Positions 12,050-23,326 of a stretch of DNA of 64,000 nt are shown one piece after another (the first letter of the stretch is position 1; every line of letters begins with the position of its first letter). The notes beneath the pieces were generated by a model. The model was not told the DNA's origin, did not search any database, and worked only from the letters and a program-made list of their open reading frames with translations. Position numbers and translations under genes: made by a program. Source of the stretch: Gnetum montanum (lineage: Eukaryota; Streptophyta; Gnetopsida; Gnetales; Gnetaceae); the NCBI GenBank assembly GCA_015680685.1, contig MNCI01009467.1:51330-115329 (forward strand). Reading direction: 5' to 3'.

Positions 12050-13830
12050 AATGATATTAAAAAGTTTTATCAAGCTTTGTTTCATAGCGATAACAAATGA
12101 AAGATTTTCATAACAATGTTAATACATTACTCATTACTTTTGATGACAAAGTGTAGTGGGATAAAAAAGCTAGCATTAAGAAAATTTTCTAATAAAAATA
12201 AATTATATGGTAAAACACTTTAATGGGAAGGACCATTAGTATGAAATGCCATATGGAAGAAGTTAAATTTGGCTACATGAGTGGGATTAGAAAAGAAATG
12301 ATGTATCAATAAAGTAGTTATGCACTTTAAAAAAGAAGACAAAAAATATTTAAATAATTATGAACTATTTGTAATAAATAATATTTTTGTCAAGCTTATA
12401 GGTACTATTCTCAAATTCATGCTTAGAAGATAGGCTAAAGAATATCATATACATGTAATTTTCCAAGGAAGATTTAGGTTGTAGCATTTTACTATAGATT
12501 ATCTAATCAATTTAAAAAATCTTATTGATAGAGCAAAATGCCCATATAAGAAATCATTTATCTAGTTGTAAATTTTTTTGAGGCCTATGATTTGGTCATT
12601 TAAAGTAAGTTATGGAGGTATTTAGAAAATTTTGAAGTTCTACACACACTATTATTTGCCATCCAAAAACATTACAAAGAGGTATGCATTAAGTTTATAA
12701 ATGGAAAAGAAAGAATTTTACTTGAACATGAATGTCCTCTTTCTCCCACTTTATTTGAGCTTTTTATTGGTAAACTTGAATAGTGGATGCATAAAATTCT
12801 ACCCTAATTTGTAATTACAATTGGAAATAATCCTATTAAACTCTTACTTTATGTTGATGATGTTGTCTTAATTTCAAATTCAATTGAAAGATTGTAGAAA
12901 ATGCTTAATGCTCTTGATGATTTTTGTCAATATTTAGAAATGAAAGTTAATATTTTAAAAAATAAAAGCATGAATTATGGCACATGTAATAAAATGTATA
13001 GTTTTACTATAGGCACTACATATGTGGACATAACTTCCTCTTACAAATACCTTGGTCTAGAATGCTCTTGCAATTACAAAGGGGATCCATGCATTACTCA
13101 AAGAGCTACCAGTGGTATTAAAGCCTTATTTGATTTAAAAGTAAATGTAAGAAGGAATCTATTTTTCAACCAACTATTTTTTATGGCTGTATTGTATGGA
13201 ACCTTATTCTATCAAATAAATATTGGAAATAGATAGAAAAAATTCAAAAGTTTTTCCTACTTAGTGAATTTAAAGTGAACACATTATGATACTATGCTTC
13301 TTCAAGTAGAGATGATGTCCTTAAAAGTTAAATCTATTTGTTACTTTATAACTCCACTCATAATCTCTCTAAATCCTCATTGAATAAATACTTCAAAAAA
13401 GTAATGATGGAAATCCATGACAAAGGATAAATTCATTAGTAAGTTCTTACACTTAATAAATAGAATATTCAAGAGTACATTCTTTATTTTAATCCTAAGC
13501 AAGTTTTCAAATTGGTAAAACAAGTAGTATTTTAAAAACTTTAGGAAAATATAGAACAAAAAAAATACTTCTATTTAAATAATATCAAACAATGCCTTAA
13601 TCAAACGGCAAATTATTTATCTATTGTTATTGCTCATCATTTGTGATGCAACATTAGTAGAGCATGAATGAGATCTTATCATTTGAGAGTTAAAATAGGC
13701 AAAAGGTTCAAAATTTCTCTTGAAGAACAAATATATGGACTATGTAGTATAAATAGCATTAAAGATAAATACCACATTTTTGAAATGTTCGTTGAGCATA
13801 TTAGACATAGATAGTATATTATAAAATAAA
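12050..13830 (+). pseudogene. Second LINE relic: reverse transcriptase of a non-L1 type
   Basis: Broken translation follows the order of a LINE RT: a KKEDKKYLNNY-type motif (about 12330-12365, RT motif 1 region), a FQGRFR box, a degenerate VDF..AFD box, CPLSPTLF (about 12736-12759), then YVDDVVLISNS (12852-12884) and the thumb with KVN..KNKSM and YKYLGLE. Near 13720-13810 a GLCS..N..K..H-type Cys/His segment resembles the end domain of RTE/CR1/L2-like proteins, not the L1 zinc-binding domain upstream. The longest open piece is 12901-13236. Many stops and frameshifts; the ends are not defined. Confidence 0.7.
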
Positions 13831-14028
13831 TCTTCACTAGGCATTTGGAGTCATTATCATGTACATCCATTCATTAAATACTTTAATGAATCTTCACTAG
13901 GCATTTGGAGTCATTATCATGTACATCATTTTGGGGCCAAGTTGAGTTTGCCCAAAATATTTATAAAATAAATCTTCACTAGGCATTTGGAGTCATTATC
14001 ATGTACATCCATTCATTAAATACTTTAA
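13821..14028. repeat. Three direct copies of a 40-66 bp sequence
   Basis: Copies at 13821-13886, about 13889-13927 and 13963-14028 share AATCTTCACTAGGCATTTGG and the following ATTATCATGTACATC almost without change. Copies 1 and 3 are 66 bp and nearly identical; copy 2 is shortened. A 35-bp spacer between copies 2 and 3 has ATTTTGGG...CCCAAAAT, a short inverted repeat. Near-identity in decayed surroundings points to recent slippage or a local assembly effect. Confidence 0.85.
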
Positions 14029-14029
14029 T

Positions 14030-15507
14030 TTTAATTTTTGAAAAAAAAAAGACTTTTGCACTTACACACCTAATTTAATCATCCTAACATTCTTTCTTTA
14101 TTTTTAGAAAATTAATTATTGTTTGAGATACTTTTCATACATCCTATTTTGTAAACATCAAAGAACAATTCAAATCAAATGACCTAATATATACAAAATT
14201 TCCAAGTTTGAGAAAGGCCACAGTGCTAATTTGCAAAACAATTTGAAAGCCATTCATGATGTCTATGCCTTGAACATCATATTTAACATACTACACCTTC
14301 AATTAATCTTATTCTTTCATCATTACATACCTAGAGTTTTACCCTTATCTTAGGGGATCCTAGGCATTGGAAATTTAAATATTTTTTCTTAAGCCTAAGA
14401 TCTAAGATAAATCCAATAAAAATAATAAAAAATTAATGAAAATTTAATGTTTTTAAGTAACTTAGAACTTAGGAATTTCATTTTGATGTACCCTTAAGAC
14501 CTCAATGATGAATTTTTTAAAAAAATTTAGTCTTAACCATAGGATTAGAAAAAGGGATAAGCATTAATAATAATTAGTAAAGACTAATGCACATGTTTTG
14601 GATAATTGTAGATGGTGCCTAAGCATGCATGAGAAGTAAGAGAACCAATACAAGAATGTGAGAAAAGACTCATGACTAGATATGATCATGGATGATAGGC
14701 ATAACCAACCTAATATGAGGTTGAAAGTTAAGCATCCATGGAACTGAAAGTCCATTTGGTTTAAGTAGTTTATTCTCAAGGGGTTCCATCATACCCTTAC
14801 TATAGAGAGCATCAAAAATTAGCTACAAATCATGCTCTCTAATTCAATTTTGCAAATCCTAAGAGAGGAATAAATGGCTAATGATGTTCTTATAAAGCTT
14901 AACATTACAAATTTCATTGACTTAGTTCCATTGGAGGTAAATAAGGAGTTTTAATAGTCTCTCACATGATGAAAACTAAACAATAATGAGGAATGATATG
15001 TCAGTAAAACATACCTATTTTAGAGGGATTGTTAGGAGGACTGCATTGTTAAAATATGAGAAGTCAAAATATCCTATTTAGTAGAGATGATTATTGAGAT
15101 GTTAAGATTAGCTAATGAAGGGCCTAGGTCGATAGAGTGATCCATAAGGCTAGGGACATGCAGGAATGGATAGAGTGTATTTATGGAAAAAGTGCTAGAG
15201 AGTATCAATCCTTAACATTCATAGAAAAGATCTTCTCTAAAATTTTCATCTAACATCTTACCCCAAGAACTAGAACTAATAAAGTCATATTATTCTTTGC
15301 AAGGGTGGTGGTAGTGCTCCAAAGAAAGTTCCCAACAAATATATCATATCTTATTTTCTTTAAGATAAATCATTAATTCTTTAAGTATAACATTGGAAGG
15401 GGTACATTTTCGTGCCTCATTTAAAAGTTCTATAAGAGAGGACACATTGTAGGCTACACCAATGATGTGATGAGAAGAGTCCCACAAACATCATATGCAT
15501 AGATCAT
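14030..15507. other. AT-rich DNA without recognised genes
   Basis: Short frames only. No motifs of transposon proteins or RNAs were recognised. Confidence 0.4.
15503..15507. repeat. TSD of solo LTR, left
   Basis: ATCAT, repeated exactly at 16447-16451. Confidence 0.85.
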
Positions 15508-16446
15508 TGATGAAGTGTCAAAAAGTCAATGCATTGACTTGGTTGCGTATACAGGGACGCGTATACGCGACCGCGTCGACGCGGGCCCGTCGACATAGCC
15601 ACCCTACGTCGACGTGGCCTCGTTTACGCAGCCACCATTCCCGACCTATAAATATGAGGGCCTTCCGCCTCATTTAGGCATCTTTTTGAGTAGTTGTAGC
15701 GAATCTCTTGCAGTTTACTCCAGCAAGAGATAGAATATTTTCCAAGTGCCCGCAGCAGGTGTAAGAAAAGTGATTGGATATTTATTCGAGTGTTGATGTA
15801 TCTGAGCCCATTGGCGTGATGGCAATAAAGACGAACTGTTCAAGAATTCCTTGCAGCATTTGGACTTAGTTGTTTCATGCATTTAATAGTTTAATATGTT
15901 TATGCTTTATTAATTATTTGTTGATGCTTTATTAGTTACTTGTTGATTATTTATGTTTTCATTATTATAATTTCAATCGTTATTGTTCATTCGTCGTTTG
16001 TTAAAGCCATAAGTACGACCATCTCAAATGTAATCCAAACACTTGGTAAGCCTAGTGATGCTTAACGTCTGGTGACCCAATAGTGTTAGGAAATGCTCAT
16101 AACGTGCTCGGAAGATGGGACCGGATACTTATGATAGGAGTAGTTAGAATATAAACTAGGATAATTAGAGATTAGATAATAGTTTATTCCTTACTTTCAT
16201 ACCTTAATTAGTTGCCGAAAAGATAAGTAAAAAAGATATAAAAATCATTAGCCTTAGTCTCACTTAACCATCGTAAACAGAACCTCACAAGTGAGATTAG
16301 GATGACAACGATTGATCTAACCCAAGGTTTCACTGGTTAGAAGTCTGGTGTATGTTAAGTGCTTACAGTTTGTGGATTTCGACTGAGTCGCGCGTGAACG
16401 CTCGTGATTCGTATGGTTGGGCGTAGGGATACCTAGCTGCTCATCA
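15508..16446 (+). mobile_element. Solo LTR, Athila-like family
   Basis: Begins TGATGAAG and ends CTCATCA, flanked by a perfect 5-bp duplication ATCAT (15503-15507 and 16447-16451). TATA box TATAAATA at 15647-15654; U3 holds CpG-rich palindromes (GCGTATACGC, GTCGAC). An AATAAAG motif near 15824 may be the poly(A) signal. The R-U5 part carries the conserved CTTGGTAAGCCTAGT and a final GGTTGGGCGTAGGGATACC block seen in the other Athila-like LTRs here. No internal region remains, so it is the product of LTR-LTR recombination. Confidence 0.9.
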
Positions 16447-16451
16447 ATCAT
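16447..16451. repeat. TSD of solo LTR, right
   Basis: ATCAT, repeated exactly at 15503-15507. Confidence 0.85.
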
Positions 16452-16768
16452 GAAATAAGTGCTTATGAAAAGGTATAGAATCGACCACCAAGAGTAATCA
16501 TGGGCATTAAAGCAATAGTGACAACATACATAGTAGTAGCTACAACTTCAATGCCAACTACAACTTTATGAGCATCAATAGTTCCGTCAATCATGTTGCC
16601 AACTAAAGCCAGAGATACATGATCAAGCACAATTCCTATCGAAATAGATGGTGGAGTAGAAACCAGTAACTAAGTACCTACCAAAAGATCATATGTGTAC
16701 AATCCCATCAAGATAAGTCAAATCAAGAAAGCCACATAAAGACAACCAGGAGGATCCATGACTTGTTT
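16452..16768. other. Unassigned flank between two LTRs
   Basis: About 320 bp between the solo LTR and the outer Athila-like element. No gene or repeat recognised. Confidence 0.4.
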
Positions 16769-16773
16769 GAGCT

Positions 16774-17585
16774 TGATGAATCATGAAACGTCAGGTTGCG
16801 TCAATGCATGATTTGATGCGTTAATGCATATGTGTCAACGTGGTGTGTATCTATGCCTATATAAATGCATGGACCCATCACATTTATGGAATTGGTTAGT
16901 CAATAGCATAATGAAATTTTTGCAGTTTCTTCTTGTAGAAGTTAGAATATTTTCTAAGTGCCGCAATAGGAGTCAAGGATTGCATGGATCATTATTCGAG
17001 TACCAATGTACCTAGACACATTGTTGTGATGGTAATAAAGATGAGATTCTTGATAAACCTTACACACTTGGAAATAGTTTAATGTTTACTTTTATGCAAT
17101 TTACTATTCATGCATTTTACTTCCATCTTTCTAGTTAATTAATTAAACACATTTAATTACATACATAAATACAGCCACCTCGAGCATAACTTTAACACTT
17201 GGTAATCCTAGTAGTGCTATCACTTGGTAATCTAGTAGCATTGTAATATGTTCAGGATGTGTATGGAAGGTGGGACTAGATACTTATGCTAGAAAGTAGG
17301 ATAAGCCATTAGTTAGTTAATAGATTAATACTTCATCAATTCTTTTATTCCATGCTTACCATAAATAGATAAAAATATAAAATTAATACAAATCATGTGC
17401 CTTCGCTCCACTTAACCATATTCTTGCACTTACACAAGTGTAGCCAGGAAGACAATGATTGCACCATTAAGTCACTATATTTACTATTGGTATTTAGAGA
17501 GCTAAAGTCCATGGAATTCAATTGGATCACTAGTGAATGCTTGTGATTTGTATGATTGGACATATGGGGTACCTATCGCTCATCA
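16774..17585 (+). repeat. 5' LTR of outer Athila-like element
   Basis: 812 bp, TGATGAATC to CTCATCA. TATATAAA at 16858-16865 as TATA box, AATAAAG near 17033 as a possible poly(A) signal, and two copies of a CTTGGTAATC(C)TAGTAG block in R-U5. It matches the LTR at 35986-36812 along its length. Confidence 0.9.
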
Positions 17586-17586
17586 T

Positions 17587-17604
17587 TAACACTATTGTTG
17601 GGAA
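17587..17604 (+). other. Degenerate primer binding site (tRNA-Asp type)
   Basis: TAACACTATTGTTGGGAA follows the LTR directly. It is a decayed form of TGGCGCCGTTGCCGGGGA, complementary to the 3' end of plant tRNA-Asp; the nested relative at 26523 is closer to it. Confidence 0.6.
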
Positions 17605-17734
17605 TTTTAGTTAACTAAGTACGCTACCTAGAAGAGAGAGTGAAATCCTTTATAGACATTGTAAAAGGGACTTAATACTAACATCATTAGTAAGAATGAA
17701 AATAATAAAGCACATCATTTTTCTGAATCATTGA

Positions 17735-19601
17735 TATGACTTCCTCTCACAAGGAAGATTCTTTGCCATCATTCGTGGGAAATTCAAATAAGCAAAGACA
17801 AGAAGGCCACAAGACATCCATTCTTCAATGGTCTACACTCATTTAGATGACTATACTTTGGACTTCAACTTCATCCTACATTAGGATGAACAACTATGAT
17901 CGATCTATTTCTGCAATGTTGTTGAATACTCTTATTAAGCTAGGCATTGTAGGACTCAATTTTGAGTATGAAGTGCAAGATCATGCTTACTAGGATTATC
18001 ATCCCATAGAAGCATAGAAAAAGAAAGATTGACAAATGGAAGCCCAATATAAGGCCACAAAAGGCAAACAAGGCCCTACGCACTTATTTTCACAAACACA
18101 TAAAGAAGGTGAGGTCTTCTTTTCAGGGAGCTCTCATTACACTAATTCTCCTCCTCTCTTTGATGAGGATATCCTTAACCAGTGTTTGCAGTGCACTGTG
18201 AACAACCCTAGTTCTGGGAATAATGGATCCCATGATTAGAGGACCTCAAAAGAAGGTAATTAGGGCAAGAATGAGGAAAAGCACCAAGAAAAAGACAAAC
18301 ATGGTAAACAGGGTAGGGACTAAAGAAGGAGGAGCAGTAGGCACTACTTTGGTTCTGGTTCTCCTTCCTCTTTGCCTTCTTCATCCTCATCATCTTCCTC
18401 CTCCAACTCTGATTGAAGTTGCAAAGGTAGCAAAAATTATGATGGAGGTGAATAGTGGGATAGGGATGATTGTAGATCTTATCGTCATGACAACAACCAT
18501 GGGCATGAGTAGTAAGGAGATGATCAAAATAGGGAAAGAAGGAACAACAAGACTTATCATAGGCATCATGGCCATGATAGGGGTCACCAAGACTACTATG
18601 ATCTTGATGAGCCCTTGTTGGTAACCAGAAACATGGTAGACATTGTAGAGGCTATAAGGACTCCAATTAGACATGTGAAATATAGTTGAATCAAATGGTT
18701 GGATATGAATAATATCCCCATGTTTGAAGGGGGGGGGGGGGTATAATTCGGATCCAAAAAATCACTTGCAAGCCTTTCATGATGCCTATGCCTTACATAA
18801 TGTGGATAATGATTGGAAAAAGATGAAACTATTTCTACAAACACTCATCAAAGAAGTTAAAAGTTGGTACTAGTCCTTAGAACTAGAATCTATTCAGAGG
18901 TGGAGTACAAGTGTCCAATTTGAGAACGTAAATATAAAGATGGAAATATGGCACTCATGAGTCCTTGGATGAAGCCATGGTTAGCTACTACTTTTTTTTG
19001 CACTGATGCCCAGACCATGGCTATTCTAAAATGGGCTTCAAACTGAAATGAGAGGACTCTTGGGATCTATGCCCAAGGGAGACTTTTAGAGCTAAGGGTC
19101 CATCAGATCCAAAGGCTCATTAAGCAAGTAGCTAAGAAAGAGGGTGAGCTAAAAACATTAGAAAGTGTAGAGGAATATAATAGGGATCCATCTCTCCACA
19201 AAAGGAAGGTTTGTTTCTTTGACAATGAGGAAGAGGCACCACTTGATGAAGTGATGCAAAGGAAAATCTTTCAGATACAAAAATCTATATCTGAAATATT
19301 GACTAAGGTTGATAAAATGTGTGATTCATTTTACAAAAAATTTCAAATTGCTCTAAGAATTACAAAGGAGAATAGAGCCCAAGGAGGTAGTGGTCATGAC
19401 AGAAGAAAGAAAAAGGAGATTGAATGTGACTATCATAAGGCTAAGGGCAAAGCTGCACTAGTTGAGGAGGTTGTAGATTTCAAGTTAAATGATGGCAAGT
19501 GTGACATATGCCAATATGAACATCCTAAGGGATGTTGTCATATTTTGTTACACTTGCAGGAATCTAGGGTGTATGCATTGAATCCCAAACTAGAAAAATG
19601 A
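17735..19601 (+). pseudogene. gag of outer Athila-like element
   Basis: Decayed gag in the same order as the nested relative at 26666-28642: an N-terminal region, a Ser/His/Arg-rich linker (about 18036-18600), the capsid-like core with NNIPMFEGG, a low-complexity G-tract (18728-18739) that disturbs the frame, LQAFHDAYAL and SWY.SLE, then a Lys-rich segment. It ends with CDICQYEHPKGCC (about 19501-19540), a zinc-knuckle-like motif with spacing CX2CX3HX3CC. Stops and frameshifts are many. The longest open piece is 19251-19601. Confidence 0.75.
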
Positions 19602-20304
19602 CAAGCACCTACAGGATTGCCTCATCCACAAGGTAACTATCGATAATAGTTCCACCACTAAACTTATTATCCAAGTGGAGTGTTGTTGCAATCTCATGAG
19701 CAATGTTACTAGTGGCAACACCCACAGTCATGAGGGATGCTACCTCCAAGGTAGTAGTATCCTTACTGCCAACCTAATCCTTATGGGTATTACATTTAGC
19801 AACTCATTTCTTCACATGACTTTTCTAGTCATGCTTCCTTCCAACACCACTGCTACCCTTCTAAATATTGCAGAGCACCATCACCAAGAGAGGAGTCCCC
19901 ATTTCCTTAATTTCCTCCACTTCACTCTTCCACTCCTACACCTCCACCTACAACTTTTGTTTCACCTACTCTATCTATGTAGGGAGAAACACTTACATAG
20001 CCACAATAGAGACACGTTGCAAGGGCCATGAATGTACAACTGGCTCCTCAACCGAGTGGTTTTGATGCTAGGTCTCGTAAGAGATCATTCTTTAGAACCA
20101 AAAGCCACACAGAGTACTCATAAACATATGTGGCTATGAATCCTATTTCTACCTCCTCTACAATATCCATCAAGCCTCCTTTAAACTAAAGCACTTCCTA
20201 GTTGCACATGGTCATGTTGACCCATGCACACACGGATTGGATTAAGGTCAACCATATTTCTAGGAAAAGATCTAATCTTGGGAGTCCCATTATTTATTTA
20301 AAGA

Positions 20305-20709
20305 TTGTTAAAAAATGAGCCATGCAAAGCTCTTTTGGACTCAAGGTTTAGAGTTAACTTGATTTCACAAGAGATGTACAAAGGTTGGAACCTGCCTCTT
20401 TTGAAAAAGAGTAATATCTGGTTAGAACTAGTAGACCAATCCATCATTGTTCCTTTGGGATTGGTTGAGGACAACATGACCACCATTTGTGGATGGTCAT
20501 ATGTTGTCAATTTCTTGGTAATCAAGATGGAGAACAATAAAGGGGACTTCCCTACTATCATGGGAAAAGCATGGCTAAGTATTATTGATACATGGTTGAG
20601 GATAGGAGATCTCTCCTTGGAAATTTCCAAGGAGAATGAATTTGGTAAGATTGATAAAAAGAAAGTTCCATGCATCATGTACAGTGACATAGAGTGCCAC
20701 TGTGTATAA
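20305..20709 (+). pseudogene. Aspartic protease region of outer Athila-like element
   Basis: 134-codon open frame. The active-site region reads LLDSRFRVNLIS where the family has LLDSG(S/A)xxNLI, so the catalytic glycine is replaced; the flap and the C-terminal IMGKAWL motif (the ILGRPFL equivalent) are present. It is in a different frame from gag. The nested copy has the same domain at about 29280-29640. Confidence 0.75.
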
Positions 20710-20853
20710 AAATTGTGGATCATAAAGAGCATATCATCTCTAGCATGCAGTTAGTATGCAAATGTCACAAAAATTCAAAGGTGCCTGTATGTAGCAACTG
20801 CTAAGCAAGAAGGCACTTAGTGGCTAGCAACTGAAAGAGAGGTTGAACCAATA

Positions 20854-21330
20854 ATGTGCATAGAACCTTCCAAGAGCTATAAAAGCTCTTGTATAGAAAG
20901 CATGACTCAAGTGAGGCTAGTTGTTGACCACCATATGAAAGGGGCAGAAGCTATGACTGTGACTGACTGTTCATCATCTATGGTGGCTCGGTTTGTAACA
21001 TCAAGTATGGTAAATAGTTTTGGTGTGCCACATGCACTAATTTTTGATAACAAAATACATTTAATGAATGAAGTGCACAAGGCACATATTACACAATGTT
21101 ATGATCTTAGAATAAGAAAGGTAAAGGTTCCACAAAGATATAAGGTATCCTATTGGAACCATATGCATGTGCCCCAACACACAAAATTTCACACGTTATG
21201 GAAGGGGTCTTACATTAATTATAACACTTTTCCATCCAAGGTTAAGACAATATATCATCTTGATAGCCTGCCTAAAATAATTTTGGTCAACACCCAGCAA
21301 CATAACTATTTCCTTGAACAACTTAATTAG
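20854..21330 (+). pseudogene. Integrase remnant with two internal deletions
   Basis: Compared with the intact order in the nested element, the sequence jumps from the segment after protease straight to the integrase core (VVDHHMKGAEA, matching VVDYLTKWAEA), and then, after ALIFDN (second catalytic Asp), to the C-terminal region at VHKAH. RT, RNase H, the first catalytic Asp and the catalytic Glu are therefore lost. The C-terminal part with the LWKGSY motif (LWEGPY in the relative) is kept. Confidence 0.75.
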
Positions 21331-23326
21331 CTTTCATGCTCAATCTTTTGGATCTCTCCCTTCAAACTTAATCATGGGAAAGATGGCCATCCATGCTGAG
21401 ATTTTACAAAGTGATGCCTCTGTTTTTTACTTTTTTGTTTTACAATGTTTTTAGAATGTTTTTCATTTTCTTGGGTATTTTACAATTTTTTCTATATTTT
21501 GGTTTATGTTGCTTTATTTAAGTATTTCTTATCCTTCTTTATTTTTCTTTATTACCATTAGGACTTTGGTGCCAACTCGATGGTGGTTTGAAACTTGACT
21601 AATTACTTGATTGCAAATGGCTAGATTTCATTTTAGAATTTTTATTTTTACTAAGGGTACATTTATTCTTTTCATGTTAATAGGTAGTGAGTCCATGACG
21701 TCTATCACTCCACTCAATCTATGGTGTTTCCTCATTTCAGAACTATGAGGTCCCTTATTAATAATAACTTATAATGAACTGGTGACCTTTGTAGTTTCCA
21801 AACTTGGGATGAATTAAGTGGATTGAAAAGGGTGTGACTTCAAAGGAATTTATACCTTTTGTACTTGCATTCCATCTAAGTTATAGGAGTATTTCCATGG
21901 ATTTCTCACCATTTTGTTGTAGACCAATAAACAGGAAGTAATGTCTTTGCATGGTGTGGTTCTCATTTGAAAAAAAAAACAATAATAATGGAAATTCAAA
22001 GCACACCCCTTAGACACAGTAATAGGCTACAAGCACTGGTTATGGGGATACAAAGACATGTTACCCATGCTTGAAGGTACCCCTCTAACTAAGGCCCTCT
22101 TCACTTCTTGCTTCTCTTTTCTTCTTCTTTAGGAATGGTGAGTGGTTCATGGGGATGTTCTTGTCTCTTGGAGGATGAAATGACCTAAAGTATCGATGCA
22201 AAGTCACTAGAAATAGAAGGTCTTAATTCAAACTAAGCAAAGAAATTATTAGGTCATAATTAATCACCACTTCCATAAGGGACTTCATCTGGCCACCATG
22301 GGAAACTCCATTGCATACTTGTTCTTATCCACCAATTCCTTCCATAGACCATCTCACTATCTCTTTTCAGGACTATTCAATGGGATCATTGGTAAATAGT
22401 TGAAATTGATTGATGACTTCTTTGGTGATTTTGTCTTTCACGATTCACAACTATTAATCATCCATAGGCCCCATGGACTCTTTGGTTTGAGGCCATGCAA
22501 GGGCATTAAGAGCATGAGCTTGCTATGGGAAGGACCCACTTGAGTACTCCTTGGTTGGGATGGTTAAACTCTTTATCCCTTAGCCATTTTTCTTTCAAAT
22601 CTTACATTTTCCACCTCAAAGCATCTAGTTCTCATCCTCCTTGGCACCTTAATCTCCTAAAAATATCCATTTATCATGTATTCTAAGCCCTCTTCTAGCA
22701 CTTGCAATATTCTAGGGTTTTTTAGCTTCCTTTAGATTCCAATTTTATGGAAAAGCTCTTTGTTTTTACTTAATTTTTGAAATGGAAAATTTTTTATTTT
22801 TAGCTACATCAACACATCCTCATCAACATAGCCCGATGCATTGATGCATCCCTATCGATGTAGCACAAAAATACTATATATATGTTTCAACGTAGAGTTA
22901 ATTTTAACCATTTACTTCCAAACGCCTAAGAAGTTTTTGTAGTTATCAGAGCCTAAAGCCTTCCCGAGCCTATATCTTTCAAATTACTTGTCCAGATCAC
23001 TCTGTTCTTTGATCCTACGACTACTAGAGGTGAGCTTTACATTATGGGGGCTACAAACCATAAGTTTTTGACAGAATTTTTTTTGAAATTTTTCTAGCTT
23101 CCAAAAGTTTTAACTAATAAAATAATGTTAAAAATTACTAACTCATGTATGTTAAACCTTACCAATGACTCTAGGAATGATTCAAATAAAATAATAATAA
23201 AATAATGTTGAAATAATTAAACCACCATAATAACAAATTAGCTTAAGTGTAACAAGCTAAGGAGATAAGGTATCAAAGTATTCTAAGTTACACATCAAAA
23301 GCTAATCCTTGGTTGTGTTGTGATTA
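21331..23326 (+). other. Long non-coding region after pol (outer element)
   Basis: About 2 kb with no protein. It is colinear with the 3' region of the nested element, sharing for example GGTGTGACTT(C/T)AA, GCATGGTGTGGTTCTCA and AAGCACTGGTTATGG. Near 22800-22860 is an LTR-promoter-like stretch with repeated GATGCATYG and a TATATATA run (22876-22883), which could serve the ORF that follows. Confidence 0.5.

Noticed and set aside
18223-18674. Met-rich frames on both strands
   Set aside because: They overlap the low-complexity His/Asp/Arg linker of gag; no homologous frame is kept in the nested relative.
20298-20732. 144-codon minus-strand frame
   Set aside because: It is the complement of the Athila protease frame, which has recognisable motifs; the minus frame has none.
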